Virus record (IMG/VR): IMGVR_UViG_3300030329_006476
Coordinates: 39,800-103,799 of that record
Direction: 5' to 3' (one strand)
DNA length: 64,000 nucleotides
DNA from: a virus
Shown here: piece by piece, positions 1-8,224 of the stretch
Numbering within the stretch: the first letter of the stretch is position 1
How the letters are laid out: the number at the start of each line of letters is the position of its first letter
Made by a program: the position numbers and the translations under genes
Notes under the pieces: generated by a model
What the model was told of the DNA's origin: nothing
The model's database searches: none
What the model saw: only the letters and a program-made list of their open reading frames with translations

Positions 1-951
1 CTTGTTTTCGATGTAGTTACGAATTGCCAAGGATGCCATATCCAACCCCCCGTCAAACGAACTATCGACAACATCCATGTCGGAGTCATCCGTCCAAAGA
101 TAGTCACGACCTTCATCCTCGTCATCCCAATCTTCACCTGCATCAACATCAGACCCATAGAGAGGCTTATTAGCTTCATAGACAGGCTTATTAATTTCGG
201 TGCGAGTATCGGTAATATCCGCAACTACGGTATACTTGCAGACCCTCAACTTTTGGAAATCGCAATCAGTTGGAACGGAAACCGCATCTTCAGGGTCAAA
301 TTCCACCACAAGCAAGCGTCCATCCTCTCCTGCCCAATTATTAGCGTAATCATAACTCCCAATATGGAGTCCATAGGAGCAATGATGGTCTCGATTGTCA
401 TCCACGCACTTGCGCTGAACCTCAATCACCTCTCCAACCCCATTAAAGATTTGATGGCGCTCGTTGGTCTTGCCCTGTACCACAAAAGTATCGGCATTGC
501 CCGTATGAGACCAGAAGTCGCCTTGAACCCCCTTGTATCCCAACACCTTACCTTCTGGAGTGTTGGGGAGAGACTTGTAGCTCAAGAACGAATACAATTC
601 ATTCACCGAATTAGCAGAGGGATTAGACTGCAAACGAGTAATGAAATTCACTAGAGGAGCAGAATCCTTCATTCCTGCACGAAGCATCTCCAATAGTTTA
701 TCAACTACAACTCCATGCAAACGATAGCCCTTGTAATAAACAATCTCGTTTTCAACCTTGATGTCGCCTTGGGCAAAATCTTCTACTGTCTTAACAATAT
801 CAAGATATTGAGGAATGTCTTCGTATCGTGCCTCAAAAATGGCATCTTTCAAAGGAGCAAAATTGGCGTTGCCTTCCCTGACGGAGTAAGGCTTGCCTTC
901 CCAGAAAACGGTGATGGAATCTTCGCTAAGTATATAAGGAACTTTATTCAT
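1..951 (-). CDS. rIIB: rIIB-like protein (partial, runs off left edge)
   Basis: The frame is open from an ATG at 951 to position 1 (317 codons) with no stop, so the gene continues outside the window. The order of conserved stretches matches T4 rIIB: a beta-rich N-terminus, a central segment with VDKLLEML and NELYSFLSYK, then SYGLHIGSYDYANNW, VVEFDPEDAVSVPTD and RVCKYTVVADIT near residues 190-260. An acidic tail follows. In T4, rIIB acts with rIIA in the membrane-linked rapid-lysis / exclusion-resistance phenotype. It lies directly downstream of rIIA, as in T4-type phages. The identification is from remembered family motifs, not an alignment. Confidence 0.85.
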   Translation of the reverse strand, partial: MNKVPYILSEDSITVFWEGKPYSVREGNANFAPLKDAIFEARYEDIPQYLDIVKTVEDFAQGDIKVENEIVYYKGYRLHGVVVDKLLEMLRAGMKDSAPLVNFITRLQSNPSANSVNELYSFLSYKSLPNTPEGKVLGYKGVQGDFWSHTGNADTFVVQGKTNERHQIFNGVGEVIEVQRKCVDDNRDHHCSYGLHIGSYDYANNWAGEDGRLLVVEFDPEDAVSVPTDCDFQKLRVCKYTVVADITDTRTEINKPVYEANKPLYGSDVDAGEDWDDEDEGRDYLWTDDSDMDVVDSSFDGGLDMASLAIRNYIENK

Positions 952-987
952 GGATTTAGTTGTTAGTTTGGTTCGATTTTTCAATGA

Positions 988-999
988 TTATGTGATACA
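988..999 (-). promoter_or_regulatory. 12-bp motif shared by the rIIA and rIIB leaders
   Basis: TGTATCACATAA (minus strand) lies 37 nt before the rIIB start. The identical 12-mer lies 28 nt before the rIIA start. A TTGACT hexamer sits upstream at 1021-1026, but the sequence 17 bp from it is not a good -10 box. The motif may therefore be an operator or part of a promoter read by another sigma factor. Confidence 0.4.
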
Positions 1000-1050
1000 T
1001 TTTGCACATTTTTATAGGATAGTCAAGAAAAAAAGTGAGGGAAGGCAAAA

Positions 1051-3369
1051 TTATTCGCCTCCCCCCACCATATCACACAAGAAAATATAGTTGAGAATAT
1101 TCTTTCCAAGGTTGTCATCTCGTAGGGATTGCCAAGAGTAAATGTTCTTGGAAAGATTAGTTAAAAGAGGGTAGGAGTCGGCTACGGCATTACATTTCTG
1201 GTTGAAATCCTCCGTAGTGGAATTGAATGGGCAATGTTTCTGTACCCACTCAGAATCAGCGGACTCCATATACTTCAGGAGGCGCTGAAGAGGCACAAGG
1301 TTGTCCGTACCTTCCAGAGTCATCAGTTCAATATCGTGCATAAGGACTCTCCACGGATGCTTTCTATCCTTGATTTCCTTCTGGAGAAGCTTGCGAAAGT
1401 CACCATTGTCCAACAGAGACGAAAGCTTTTTGTAGGAGTCCATGCTGTAGCGACTCTCGTCAAAAGAAGCAAGCCTTTGAGCGTCAAGCACCTTATCCTT
1501 ATGCTCCAAAATAAAACCCTTGGCAAAGTTTTGCTTGTACTTCTGCCAAGAGACCCAACGAGACTTGGTAAGCTTTGAGCAGTCTTTTCGGCGCACACCT
1601 ATCACCAAGGGAGGATTAACCTCCTCATTTTCATCGGCGTTTAACCTTTTAAGTTTAAAAACTCCAGAAATATCTCGGCGCAAACTCTCTAATGAGATGC
1701 ACTCTTCCTGACCCGTTCCGAATTCATCCACTACCTTATAATTTGCCAAAGGTACATAAATCAATTCCCTGTCTCCACTTTCTAGGTCATCAATAGAGTC
1801 GGTGCAATTAAGCCAATAATCGGTATTGCGTCGATGGGTTCGCCCTTCAGAATCAAACTCAAAGAAAGGAACATCCCCCCGACTTTCTCCGCTTACTGCC
1901 CGTCCACGGGACTGCAATTTAGCCTTTTCAACATCAGAAAAGTAGACAAATCGCTCCTTTTTTATCTTGGAAAAACCCATGCCCCTATCGACATCATAAA
2001 CATACTCTTCTGCCCTGTCACCATCCCAAGAGACCAAATAAATAACCTCTAGCTTATCATTCTGACTAAAAAGAGTCCTTGCCCTTAAAGCGTTGCCATG
2101 AGTAGACTTCAAGTCCTGTATCGCCAAGACTGCATTAACTTGCGGATGAATGCGAGTTACGGCAGACGAAGTTACTTTGTATCCATCAGTAGCGTCAGCT
2201 TCGTCACTTTTACGATATTCTCGTATCGTTACCTCATCCTGCCACTTATAACTCCTGTTAATATCCGAATGACTGACCGAAACACCATCCCATTCAAAAG
2301 AGTCGCTAAAAATATCTCGCAAAGAATAAGGCAACGCATTGACAACCTGCGCATAGTAGATTTTAGCATCCCATAAATCTTCTGCACCAACTAATTTTTC
2401 CTTGGCAATTTCAGCAACATCGTCCTTTAGCTGAGAAAGGATTTCGATAATCTTTGCTTGGGTCTGAGCATTATACTCCAAAGATTCACGACTATGGTGC
2501 AACTTGAGTTCACCAATATCTACTCGCACATAAAGATTGGAATGACATGCCAGTTGGTGTAATTTATCCCCCTCTTCCACCCCATCAAAATTAATGGCAG
2601 TAGCATCCAAGGGATACTTTACCCTGCCCATTAGAACCGTAGGATGGGCATGAGTCCTCTCCCAACTAGGGCGCTCATCCTGCACCATAAACCATGAACC
2701 GTCTTTTGCTTCAATAACGGTTTCCAATTCGGGAAAGAAATTTTCCTCTTCTGTGAGACCAATAAAATGAGGCAACTCATCTTGAGAAAAGAAAGTGAAA
2801 AAATCACGCACTACACCCCTAAAAGTGTCAGTATCCGTATCGACAATCGCAACCTCTACGCATAATCCATCAGCTTCATCAGAAACTTCTGAATGCAGTT
2901 TGGCGATTTGGGTATCGTCATCCTCATTAACAAAAACATTGTAAGAGGATTTGGTTCCATTGTGATAAGAAACTACAGTAAAGTTATCTCCATAAGACAG
3001 AGGCGCAAATTTGCCGATACCAAAAGCGCCGATATAATTGTTACTACCTCGCTTAGTGGACTTGCCATACTTGGAATAAAGACCAAAAACATCTTCTTCG
3101 CTCAACCCTCCCCCAAAATCCCTAACGATAAATCGAGGATTAAGAGTGGAAGGAATAGTGACTTCGATAGGACGAGTCGAATTAGCCTCGGCATTAGCAT
3201 CCAAGGCATTAGCAACCACTTCCCTGACTACTGCCAGAGGAGGATTGGAATAATTGTTGCGCAAAAGAGATGCGACATAGCGCATGTCCTCGGCATCAAT
3301 CGTGCAATTTACGGAATCGAAGTCATGCGACTGCACAACCCTCTTGGACTTGTCTTGTGTGATAATCAT
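1051..3369 (-). CDS. rIIA: rIIA-like GHKL ATPase domain protein
   Basis: The product has 772 residues, against about 725 for T4 rIIA. The N-terminal 180 residues carry a GHKL/HSP90-type ATP-binding fold: E..N..DA in VVREVVANALDANAEAN, DFGGGLS as the G1 box and GIGKFAPLSY as the G2 box. The start MIIT also matches T4 rIIA. The rest has no domain I recognise. rIIB follows 100 nt downstream. The role is inferred from T4, where rIIA and rIIB work together at the membrane during infection and counter exclusion systems. Confidence 0.9.
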   Translation of the reverse strand: MIITQDKSKRVVQSHDFDSVNCTIDAEDMRYVASLLRNNYSNPPLAVVREVVANALDANAEANSTRPIEVTIPSTLNPRFIVRDFGGGLSEEDVFGLYSKYGKSTKRGSNNYIGAFGIGKFAPLSYGDNFTVVSYHNGTKSSYNVFVNEDDDTQIAKLHSEVSDEADGLCVEVAIVDTDTDTFRGVVRDFFTFFSQDELPHFIGLTEEENFFPELETVIEAKDGSWFMVQDERPSWERTHAHPTVLMGRVKYPLDATAINFDGVEEGDKLHQLACHSNLYVRVDIGELKLHHSRESLEYNAQTQAKIIEILSQLKDDVAEIAKEKLVGAEDLWDAKIYYAQVVNALPYSLRDIFSDSFEWDGVSVSHSDINRSYKWQDEVTIREYRKSDEADATDGYKVTSSAVTRIHPQVNAVLAIQDLKSTHGNALRARTLFSQNDKLEVIYLVSWDGDRAEEYVYDVDRGMGFSKIKKERFVYFSDVEKAKLQSRGRAVSGESRGDVPFFEFDSEGRTHRRNTDYWLNCTDSIDDLESGDRELIYVPLANYKVVDEFGTGQEECISLESLRRDISGVFKLKRLNADENEEVNPPLVIGVRRKDCSKLTKSRWVSWQKYKQNFAKGFILEHKDKVLDAQRLASFDESRYSMDSYKKLSSLLDNGDFRKLLQKEIKDRKHPWRVLMHDIELMTLEGTDNLVPLQRLLKYMESADSEWVQKHCPFNSTTEDFNQKCNAVADSYPLLTNLSKNIYSWQSLRDDNLGKNILNYIFLCDMVGGGE

Positions 3370-3396
3370 TTTCTTGTGTGTTGGATTAACTGATTG

Positions 3397-3408
3397 TTAT
3401 GTGATACA
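3397..3408 (-). promoter_or_regulatory. second copy of the 12-bp rII leader motif
   Basis: TGTATCACATAA, identical to the copy at 988-999. It lies 28 nt upstream of the rIIA ATG. A TTGACA lies at 3431-3436 (minus strand), but the hexamer at 17 bp spacing is CAGACT, a poor -10. Confidence 0.4.
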
Positions 3409-3445
3409 GTCTGTCAGATTAGGAAAGTAATGTCAACAGTTTTTT

Positions 3446-3604
3446 TTATTCTACGAGACAATTCCCCTCTCCTCCTAGTAAATATCGAGCTTGCATAAGG
3501 CAATTTATCTCATGTATGTAGCGTTCCTCGTTCTCTTGAGTGTCGATTGAGTAATTTTCAATCTCTTCAATTTTTTTGTCGATTAACTCTAGTAGTTCTT
3601 TCAT
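3446..3604 (-). CDS. hypothetical small charged protein (52 aa)
   Basis: The ATG at 3604-3602 overlaps the TGA of the upstream gene as ATGA, the usual operon junction here, which supports this short frame. The product is helical and acidic (KELLELIDKKIEEIENYS near the N-terminus). No family recognised. Confidence 0.6.
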   Translation of the reverse strand: MKELLELIDKKIEEIENYSIDTQENEERYIHEINCLMQARYLLGGEGNCLVE

Positions 3605-3786
3605 GCTTTTGTCCTGTATTTACTTTCTTGAGCCTTTCTTACTTTTAAAGTGACCATCACATTAGGGTCAAAAAGAGATTGTGTCAAGCCCTTATTGCCA
3701 GTATGTGACATTTTTTTTGAAACCGTGTGAAGTTTCTCGCTTTCCTCTTTTGGGGTTACACCCTTAGTCGTTGCTTTCTTGCTCAT
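3601..3786 (-). CDS. hypothetical small basic protein (61 aa)
   Basis: A Lys/Ser/Thr-rich product beginning MSKKATTKGVTPKEE. It starts in a TAATG overlap with the gene before it and ends in an ATGA overlap with the gene after it. No family recognised. Its basic composition would fit nucleic-acid binding, which is only a guess. Confidence 0.6.
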   Translation of the reverse strand: MSKKATTKGVTPKEESEKLHTVSKKMSHTGNKGLTQSLFDPNVMVTLKVRKAQESKYRTKA

Positions 3787-3980
3787 TATTTACTTCCCCC
3801 ATTTATTTGGACATTTTCTCTTTGTTGGGCATGATAAGCTACTTCAATTTCTTTTACAACTAAGTCATTGATGTTACTTAAATCCTCTATGTCTGTATTT
3901 AGCTTTGCATCCAATATTTGTGCAATTTCCTCGGTTATCTCGTAAAACTCACTCATGCTAATTATTCCTCTTAGATTCAT
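3786..3980 (-). CDS. hypothetical small acidic protein (64 aa)
   Basis: It heads a transcription unit: the promoter at 3990-4018 ends 9 nt before this ATG. A GGAGG lies between the -10 box and the start, so a Shine-Dalgarno is available only if transcription begins unusually close to the -10. An internal ATG (residue 9) is an alternative start. No family recognised. Confidence 0.6.
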   Translation of the reverse strand: MNLRGIISMSEFYEITEEIAQILDAKLNTDIEDLSNINDLVVKEIEVAYHAQQRENVQINGGSK

Positions 3981-3989
3981 TATGCCTCC

Positions 3990-4018
3990 ACATTAAACTA
4001 ACTTTTTCAACCTGTCAA
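3990..4018 (-). promoter_or_regulatory. sigma70-like promoter
   Basis: TTGACA (4018-4013), 17-bp spacer, TAATGT (3995-3990), then 9 nt to the ATG at 3980. It overlaps the 3' end of the upstream gene. Confidence 0.65.
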
Positions 4019-4208
4019 GCACTTTTTCTTCCAAATCGTTAGCGCTTAATTCGCCAAACTCTTTTACTTCATCCAGAATACAGACCACTTTGGCGCAAAT
4101 AAACCTTTTGCCCGTTAAAAATCCTGCATCCCAATTATCCATGACGCAACCGTAGGAGGTGCGCTTATCATCTTCTTTATATGCTTCTACTATTTGGCTT
4201 GCATTCAT
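3993..4208 (-). CDS. hypothetical protein (71 aa)
   Basis: A soluble, mixed alpha/beta-looking product with Cys residues at ICAKVVC. It begins in a TGATG overlap with the upstream gene. Its 3' end carries the promoter of the next unit. No family recognised. Confidence 0.6.
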   Translation of the reverse strand: MNASQIVEAYKEDDKRTSYGCVMDNWDAGFLTGKRFICAKVVCILDEVKEFGELSANDLEEKVLDRLKKLV

Positions 4209-4471
4209 CAGAAGTTCGGCTTACTCATGTCCTTTACCAAGCTTTTCTGGCGCTTGGATTCCGATTTGTGGTCGCCATGAGTTTTAAGTCGATGTATGGC
4301 AACTTCTTCTTTAATCCTACCTGCAAGCACATCCGTCACCATCACGGTTACGGGACGATAAGTTAAACGATGGGGAAAGGTGCGATAAAGAAATTTATAA
4401 AACTTTCCACTAATTCTTCCTTGCTTTAATTTTTTGTGCAAGAATTCTCTGTATTTGCATTTAGTGTTCAT
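4208..4471 (-). CDS. hypothetical basic protein (87 aa)
   Basis: A strongly basic product (many Lys/Arg, KKLKQGRISGKFYKF near the N-terminus), which would fit nucleic-acid binding. It ends in a TGATG overlap with the next gene and begins 1 nt before the stop of the small membrane gene upstream. No family recognised. Confidence 0.6.
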   Translation of the reverse strand: MNTKCKYREFLHKKLKQGRISGKFYKFLYRTFPHRLTYRPVTVMVTDVLAGRIKEEVAIHRLKTHGDHKSESKRQKSLVKDMSKPNF

Positions 4472-4570
4472 TTAATCAGAGTCCACACTAGTGACAATTA
4501 AAAGAAAAAGCAAGACTAAAACGCACCCAATTAGAACATTTATGCCCTGAAATACTTCGGGGAAATTCAT
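4472..4570 (-). CDS. tiny single-pass membrane protein (32 aa)
   Basis: The product reads MNFPEVFQGI and then an uninterrupted hydrophobic helix of about 19 residues (VLIGCVLVLLFLLIVTSV). The ATG overlaps the TGA of the upstream gene as ATGA, supporting translation. Function unknown. Confidence 0.55.
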   Translation of the reverse strand: MNFPEVFQGINVLIGCVLVLLFLLIVTSVDSD

Positions 4571-4755
4571 TCAAAATCCTTTACGATAGTCTTGTCGAAC
4601 AATTTGTCGGAAAGATAGCGCAAGCGTCCTGCGATTATATTAAGCTCAACACTCGTAGTTTTAAAGGCGACATCAGAGTTGCATGGCGCTTTTCTAAGCA
4701 TCTTTAAGTGCGAGATTTGGTTATCCAACATACTGTATATTTCTTCTTGAGTCAT
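4567..4755 (-). CDS. hypothetical helical protein (62 aa)
   Basis: A predicted all-helical small protein (MTQEEIYSMLDNQISHLKML at the start). It is coupled to the next gene by ATGA. No family recognised. Confidence 0.6.
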   Translation of the reverse strand: MTQEEIYSMLDNQISHLKMLRKAPCNSDVAFKTTSVELNIIAGRLRYLSDKLFDKTIVKDFE

Positions 4756-4785
4756 CTCGTCATTTACTTAAAGGCGTTATATTCT

Positions 4786-5034
4786 TTATTTTCCAGATTT
4801 ATTTTCACGATTTGTGATTTTTTTAAATTTAGTGATGTCGCCACTCCACCAAGAAGGCACTTCTATAGCTTCACCCCCTCGGACTTTAATCAATTTTCTC
4901 GGCACATCATAAAAAGCATATTGTCTATTCTGCTGTTTTGCAGTCTCCTTTTGAAAGTAATAGGTTTTTGATGCAATAAAGTCCTCGTCCTTATCCAAGG
5001 AGACCAATTTATATTCATACAATTTCTTCTTCAT
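4786..5034 (-). CDS. hypothetical protein (82 aa)
   Basis: It begins MKKKLYEYKLVSLDKDEDF and has PSWWSGDITKF near residue 60. The N-terminal strand followed by a helix (TAKQQNRQ) loosely recalls the DpnD/PcfM-like proteins further along, but the match is weak. Confidence 0.6.
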   Translation of the reverse strand: MKKKLYEYKLVSLDKDEDFIASKTYYFQKETAKQQNRQYAFYDVPRKLIKVRGGEAIEVPSWWSGDITKFKKITNRENKSGK

Positions 5035-5090
5035 ATACTATAGAGGGGAGTTAGACTTATTTTTTCGGTTTTATTTTCAAGATTTGCGAT

Positions 5091-5387
5091 TTAATTCCAA
5101 TCGAAGTCTATTGAGTGAGCAAATGCCATTCTATCTTTCCAAGGTTTTCCGTATTCGTCTTGTTGAGTAGGGTCGGTAATCCTTACTATAATACTCATAC
5201 CTTCATGCAATTCCTCCCCATCGGTGGAGAATATACATTCTATATTTAAAGTGTCCGTATGTTCGATATGAACATCCTCCTTATAGTCAAGGAAGTGGAC
5301 AGGTACGGATAGACCATCTTCTACTAAATCATCTCTGATAGTCAAGTGACTACCATCATACTCCAATTCATTACATTTTACTTTCAT
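5091..5387 (-). CDS. hypothetical beta-rich protein (98 aa)
   Basis: Acidic, beta-rich, with regularly spaced hydrophobics and a C-terminal RMAFAHSIDFDWN. It stands alone between two short gaps. No family recognised. Confidence 0.6.
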   Translation of the reverse strand: MKVKCNELEYDGSHLTIRDDLVEDGLSVPVHFLDYKEDVHIEHTDTLNIECIFSTDGEELHEGMSIIVRITDPTQQDEYGKPWKDRMAFAHSIDFDWN

Positions 5388-5405
5388 GACTATTATCCAA
5401 CAAGA

Positions 5406-6014
5406 TTATACCGCAATTAACTCAAGGTCATCAACCGACTCACCAACTCCATTACGAAGAGGTACTACTTTCTCAACCAAAAATTTCCTAATAGCTTCAA
5501 GAATACTCACGACTTCCAAGAATTCACGATGAGACAAATCATGGTTAGCGCCTTGACCTGCATACGAAAAGCGATAACCTTCCCCCAACGGACAAGCATT
5601 GCCCACCGCAATCCTTGCCCAATCGCCACCATTAACCCTCTTCCATTCATAAGACTGGTGACGAGAGATTATATGAGTCAAAAGATACAAGGAGCCAAGG
5701 TTGTTACCTACACTATCTCGTCGCTCGGTAAGGTCGATAAAATCGACGCTTGCCCAAGGATAGTCGGTTTTCAAATCATTCAAGCGCACCATAACCCCTT
5801 TGCAATTGTTGGTGCTGTAATACCCACCATAACCTTTAATGGCAACACCCCCCGTTTCCTTGGCTAATAGGTCATCCCTCTCCCTTTTGGTTTTCCAAGA
5901 CATAAGGTTCTGGGGAGGCAATAGCTTTTTAGTAAGAGCATTGCGCTTAAATATAATACTATCTGGGCTGAAGTTAGTCCATTCAATGTTTTGGCTTGCG
6001 AAATAATTGTTCAT
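5406..6014 (-). CDS. hypothetical phage protein (202 aa)
   Basis: It heads an operon under the promoter at 6047-6075. An AAAGGA Shine-Dalgarno lies upstream of the ATG, so this gene has a normal leader. The product is soluble with aromatic/Gly stretches (KGYGGYYSTNN, NGGDWARIAVGNACPLGEGY). No family recognised. Confidence 0.7.
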   Translation of the reverse strand: MNNYFASQNIEWTNFSPDSIIFKRNALTKKLLPPQNLMSWKTKRERDDLLAKETGGVAIKGYGGYYSTNNCKGVMVRLNDLKTDYPWASVDFIDLTERRDSVGNNLGSLYLLTHIISRHQSYEWKRVNGGDWARIAVGNACPLGEGYRFSYAGQGANHDLSHREFLEVVSILEAIRKFLVEKVVPLRNGVGESVDDLELIAV

Positions 6015-6046
6015 GGGTTCAAGTCCTTTCTGATTAATAAAGCCCC

Positions 6047-6075
6047 ACTATAAAGAGACTTAGGTGGGATGTCAA
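6047..6075 (-). promoter_or_regulatory. sigma70-like promoter with leader
   Basis: TTGACA (6075-6070), 17-bp spacer, TATAGT (6052-6047). The start codon lies 32 nt past the -10 box, leaving a leader that carries AAAGGA. It is one of the few promoters here with a conventional 5' UTR. Confidence 0.75.
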
Positions 6076-6082
6076 GACTTTT

Positions 6083-6262
6083 TTAAATATCTTCTGGGAT
6101 AGGTACTCCAAAAGTGTTTTCCCAATCCTCACGAATTTCTATATCGGGCATATTCTCAAGTCCTTCAAACCCCTCAATCAACATATTTGTGAGGTCAAGA
6201 ATAGTCATATTCATTACCTCTAGTTGCGCCAATTCATAGCGCATATCGTCCATAGTTTTCAT
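6083..6262 (-). CDS. hypothetical acidic protein (59 aa)
   Basis: Met- and Glu-rich (MKTMDDMRYELAQLEVMNM). The ATG overlaps the upstream TGA as ATGA. The stop lies just ahead of the promoter at 6047-6075. No family recognised. Confidence 0.6.
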   Translation of the reverse strand: MKTMDDMRYELAQLEVMNMTILDLTNMLIEGFEGLENMPDIEIREDWENTFGVPIPEDI

Positions 6263-6462
6263 GTCTCTATTTCTCCATGTCTCCTTAATTCTTCAATATA
6301 ATCGTCAAAAAAAGCCAATGCAACTACATAGTCATCGCTCTCGGCGCAATGTCCATCGTTATCAAGCTGATTCATGTGCATTGCGCAACCCTCACGCACT
6401 TTCTGAAGTATATCGCCCAGAGGAATTGGGTCATGTTGCTCTATGGTGTCATATTCACCCAT
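6259..6462 (-). CDS. hypothetical protein (67 aa)
   Basis: An acidic small protein with PIPLGDILQKVREGCAMHM. It overlaps the upstream gene by 8 nt and the downstream gene by ATGA. No family recognised. Confidence 0.6.
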   Translation of the reverse strand: MGEYDTIEQHDPIPLGDILQKVREGCAMHMNQLDNDGHCAESDDYVVALAFFDDYIEELRRHGEIET

Positions 6463-6778
6463 TATGTTCCTTTAAGTGTTCTTCTGATTTCTTTAGTCCT
6501 ACTGCAAAATCCCTAACTTCCCTCAAAGCATGACAGAACTCGTCAATCTTGTCAAGGGGAATGTCAAAATTCTTCCAATAACTCTCTCCATGAGAAGTGT
6601 GAGCAGTTACCTTTACTGACCCATCAACCTCCGACTCATTATATTTGCCTATATTAGTAATAGTGAAACCCCCAAGGCGAGCAGACTCCTTGCTCCCACT
6701 CCACCAAGTATATTTGGGTTGCTCGGATTTCTTTTTGCCTTCTGCCCACTTAACTTCTTTATACATTTTTGTATTCAT
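6455..6778 (-). CDS. hypothetical protein (107 aa)
   Basis: Contains KYTWWSGSKESARLGGFTI and then a helical C-terminus. It starts in an ATGA overlap with the upstream 55-aa gene. No family recognised. Confidence 0.65.
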   Translation of the reverse strand: MNTKMYKEVKWAEGKKKSEQPKYTWWSGSKESARLGGFTITNIGKYNESEVDGSVKVTAHTSHGESYWKNFDIPLDKIDEFCHALREVRDFAVGLKKSEEHLKEHNG

Positions 6779-6942
6779 GATTCTATTTCCTTTATTTCTA
6801 CAAAGATATGATAATCATCTTGGTCTCGGCTTATTTTAAGAGTAACTGATTTGTTGTAGTCCTTCCAGAGTAATTGCTTGACGAGAGTTGTAACATTATC
6901 GTCATGTAAGCCTCCCAAGACTACTCCCACCTTATGCTTCAT
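6775..6942 (-). CDS. hypothetical small protein (55 aa)
   Basis: MKHKVGVVLGGLHDDNV followed by a beta-alpha-beta-like pattern. The ATGA overlap at 6775-6778 and the 11-nt overlap with the upstream gene support the frame. No family recognised. Confidence 0.6.
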   Translation of the reverse strand: MKHKVGVVLGGLHDDNVTTLVKQLLWKDYNKSVTLKISRDQDDYHIFVEIKEIES

Positions 6943-7114
6943 CGCTCTGAGCTAAATACTCCTCGACTGCTTGGGAAATTTCTGCTTCAATTGTCTCGTC
7001 ATCCTCCTCGTTTAATTCCATGTCGTAAGCTGAGTCCATAAAGCGCTCTGCTTCTGGATGAGTCAAGCGCCCTTCGGCGACCAACTCGGTAAGATATATA
7101 TTTACTTCATTCAT
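6932..7114 (-). CDS. hypothetical acidic helical protein (60 aa)
   Basis: The start at 7114 (MNEVNIYLTELV) is chosen because it overlaps the upstream TGA as ATGA. A further in-frame ATG at 7132 would add MERWWE. The C-terminus is very acidic (ELNEEDDETIEAEISQAVEE). Confidence 0.6.
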   Translation of the reverse strand: MNEVNIYLTELVAEGRLTHPEAERFMDSAYDMELNEEDDETIEAEISQAVEEYLAQSDEA

Positions 7115-7275
7115 TTCCCACCATCTTTCCATACTTTGCCATCTTTGTCAAGCTCGGAACTCAAAATCATGACTTTCCTATAAAATGGATACAACCAACC
7201 AAAATGATTAAAGCGCAAAAACCAACTAACCAAATCTCCCACATGATAGAGGAGTCTACTTAGAAATGTTTTCAT
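7111..7275 (-). CDS. hypothetical small protein, hydrophobic N-half (54 aa)
   Basis: MKTFLSRLLYHVGDLVSWFL followed by LNHFGW-type aromatic residues. Possibly membrane-associated. Its 3' end carries a TTGACA that may serve the next gene. ATGA junction downstream. Confidence 0.55.
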   Translation of the reverse strand: MKTFLSRLLYHVGDLVSWFLRFNHFGWLYPFYRKVMILSSELDKDGKVWKDGGK

Positions 7276-7278
7276 TAC

Positions 7279-7548
7279 TCATAATGTACTTCCATGCTCG
7301 TCATCACAAATAATTCTTCCACCCGTAGATTCGTATAACGCTTTGGAATCGCTCATAGGGACGAAAACTTTATTTAATAACATTTGTTTTTCTGATGATT
7401 TTATTTCATCTACATAACAGATATTAAAATCACAATCCATTAAAGTTTTGTATACATCTAATTCTCTAACTTTTTGTTCGGCTTCTTCTTCTGAATCAGC
7501 CTCGACTTCAAAACTATTAAAAATTTTTACTCCAACTTGGTATTTCAT
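7279..7548 (-). CDS. DpnD/PcfM-like small protein
   Basis: 89 aa. It opens with MKYQVGVKIFNSFEVEADSE followed by EEAEQKVREL, the beta-beta-alpha pattern of the DpnD/PcfM-like family (a strand pair, then an A-x-S/D-x-x-E-A helix). Related small proteins occur at 9138, 9838, 11048 and 13133. The family has no firmly known role. The assignment is by pattern only. Confidence 0.6.
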   Translation of the reverse strand: MKYQVGVKIFNSFEVEADSEEEAEQKVRELDVYKTLMDCDFNICYVDEIKSSEKQMLLNKVFVPMSDSKALYESTGGRIICDDEHGSTL

Positions 7549-8024
7549 TGTTTGTCCTCTTTTCTCTCTGTGCGTATTATGTGATGCACTTCTTCCTCAA
7601 ATTCTTCAGTACAATACCATTCTACATGCGTAACCCCCTTGAGGGTATCGCAGTCATCGTCAAAAAAGGATTTAGTTATTCCAAGTGGAGGACTCCATGC
7701 CGTTCTAAAACAATACTCTACATGAGTGTCGGATTCATTGACAATTTCTGCATCCTGAGAGTTCCATTTAGTACCCCAATTATTTAAACTCCATACATAC
7801 CAATTATTAGGCTTGCCTTCTTTGATAACAAGGTCGCCATCGACCATCTCCATGTCATCGCTATTTACTCCACCCTTCGCTTGAAACTTCTTTGAGTTTT
7901 TGGGCATAGGTATAATTTTATTAAAATCAAAGACATTATCTTTGGATTTAAATTTCTTTTTAAGCTCGGAAATTTTTTCCTTAGAAGCTTCAATTCTAAA
8001 TGTATTAGTAACCCAGTTAGGCAT
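7545..8024 (-). CDS. DUF1281-type phage protein with ferredoxin-like fold
   Basis: 159 aa. It begins MPNWVTNTFRI, then has FDFNKIIPMP and NNWYVWSLNNWGTKWN, the hallmarks of the DUF1281 / Api92-like family seen in phages and plasmids. Molecular function unknown. It overlaps the downstream DpnD-like gene by 4 nt. Confidence 0.8.
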   Translation of the reverse strand: MPNWVTNTFRIEASKEKISELKKKFKSKDNVFDFNKIIPMPKNSKKFQAKGGVNSDDMEMVDGDLVIKEGKPNNWYVWSLNNWGTKWNSQDAEIVNESDTHVEYCFRTAWSPPLGITKSFFDDDCDTLKGVTHVEWYCTEEFEEEVHHIIRTERKEDKQ

Positions 8025-8044
8025 TTTTTCTCTCCTTTTATTTA

Positions 8045-8224
8045 TTATTGCGGATAATTATGATGATGTCTTAGCTCGTCTACTTTGTCAATCACTAAAT
8101 CAAAATTATTGCAGGTGCATTCTTGGGAATCGTCTGAATCCGCAGGACACACATGGAAATCTGCGTCACGCAAATCCCTTATTTGTTGCATTATTTGTTC
8201 TAAATAAGATTCAAAATCAGTCAT
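8045..8224 (-). CDS. hypothetical protein with Cys/His cluster (59 aa)
   Basis: MTDFESYLEQIMQQ, then HVCPADSDDSQECTCNN and a terminal HHH. The Cys/His spacing could bind a metal, but this is not a known finger. It overlaps the upstream gene by 8 nt. Confidence 0.55.
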   Translation of the reverse strand: MTDFESYLEQIMQQIRDLRDADFHVCPADSDDSQECTCNNFDLVIDKVDELRHHHNYPQ

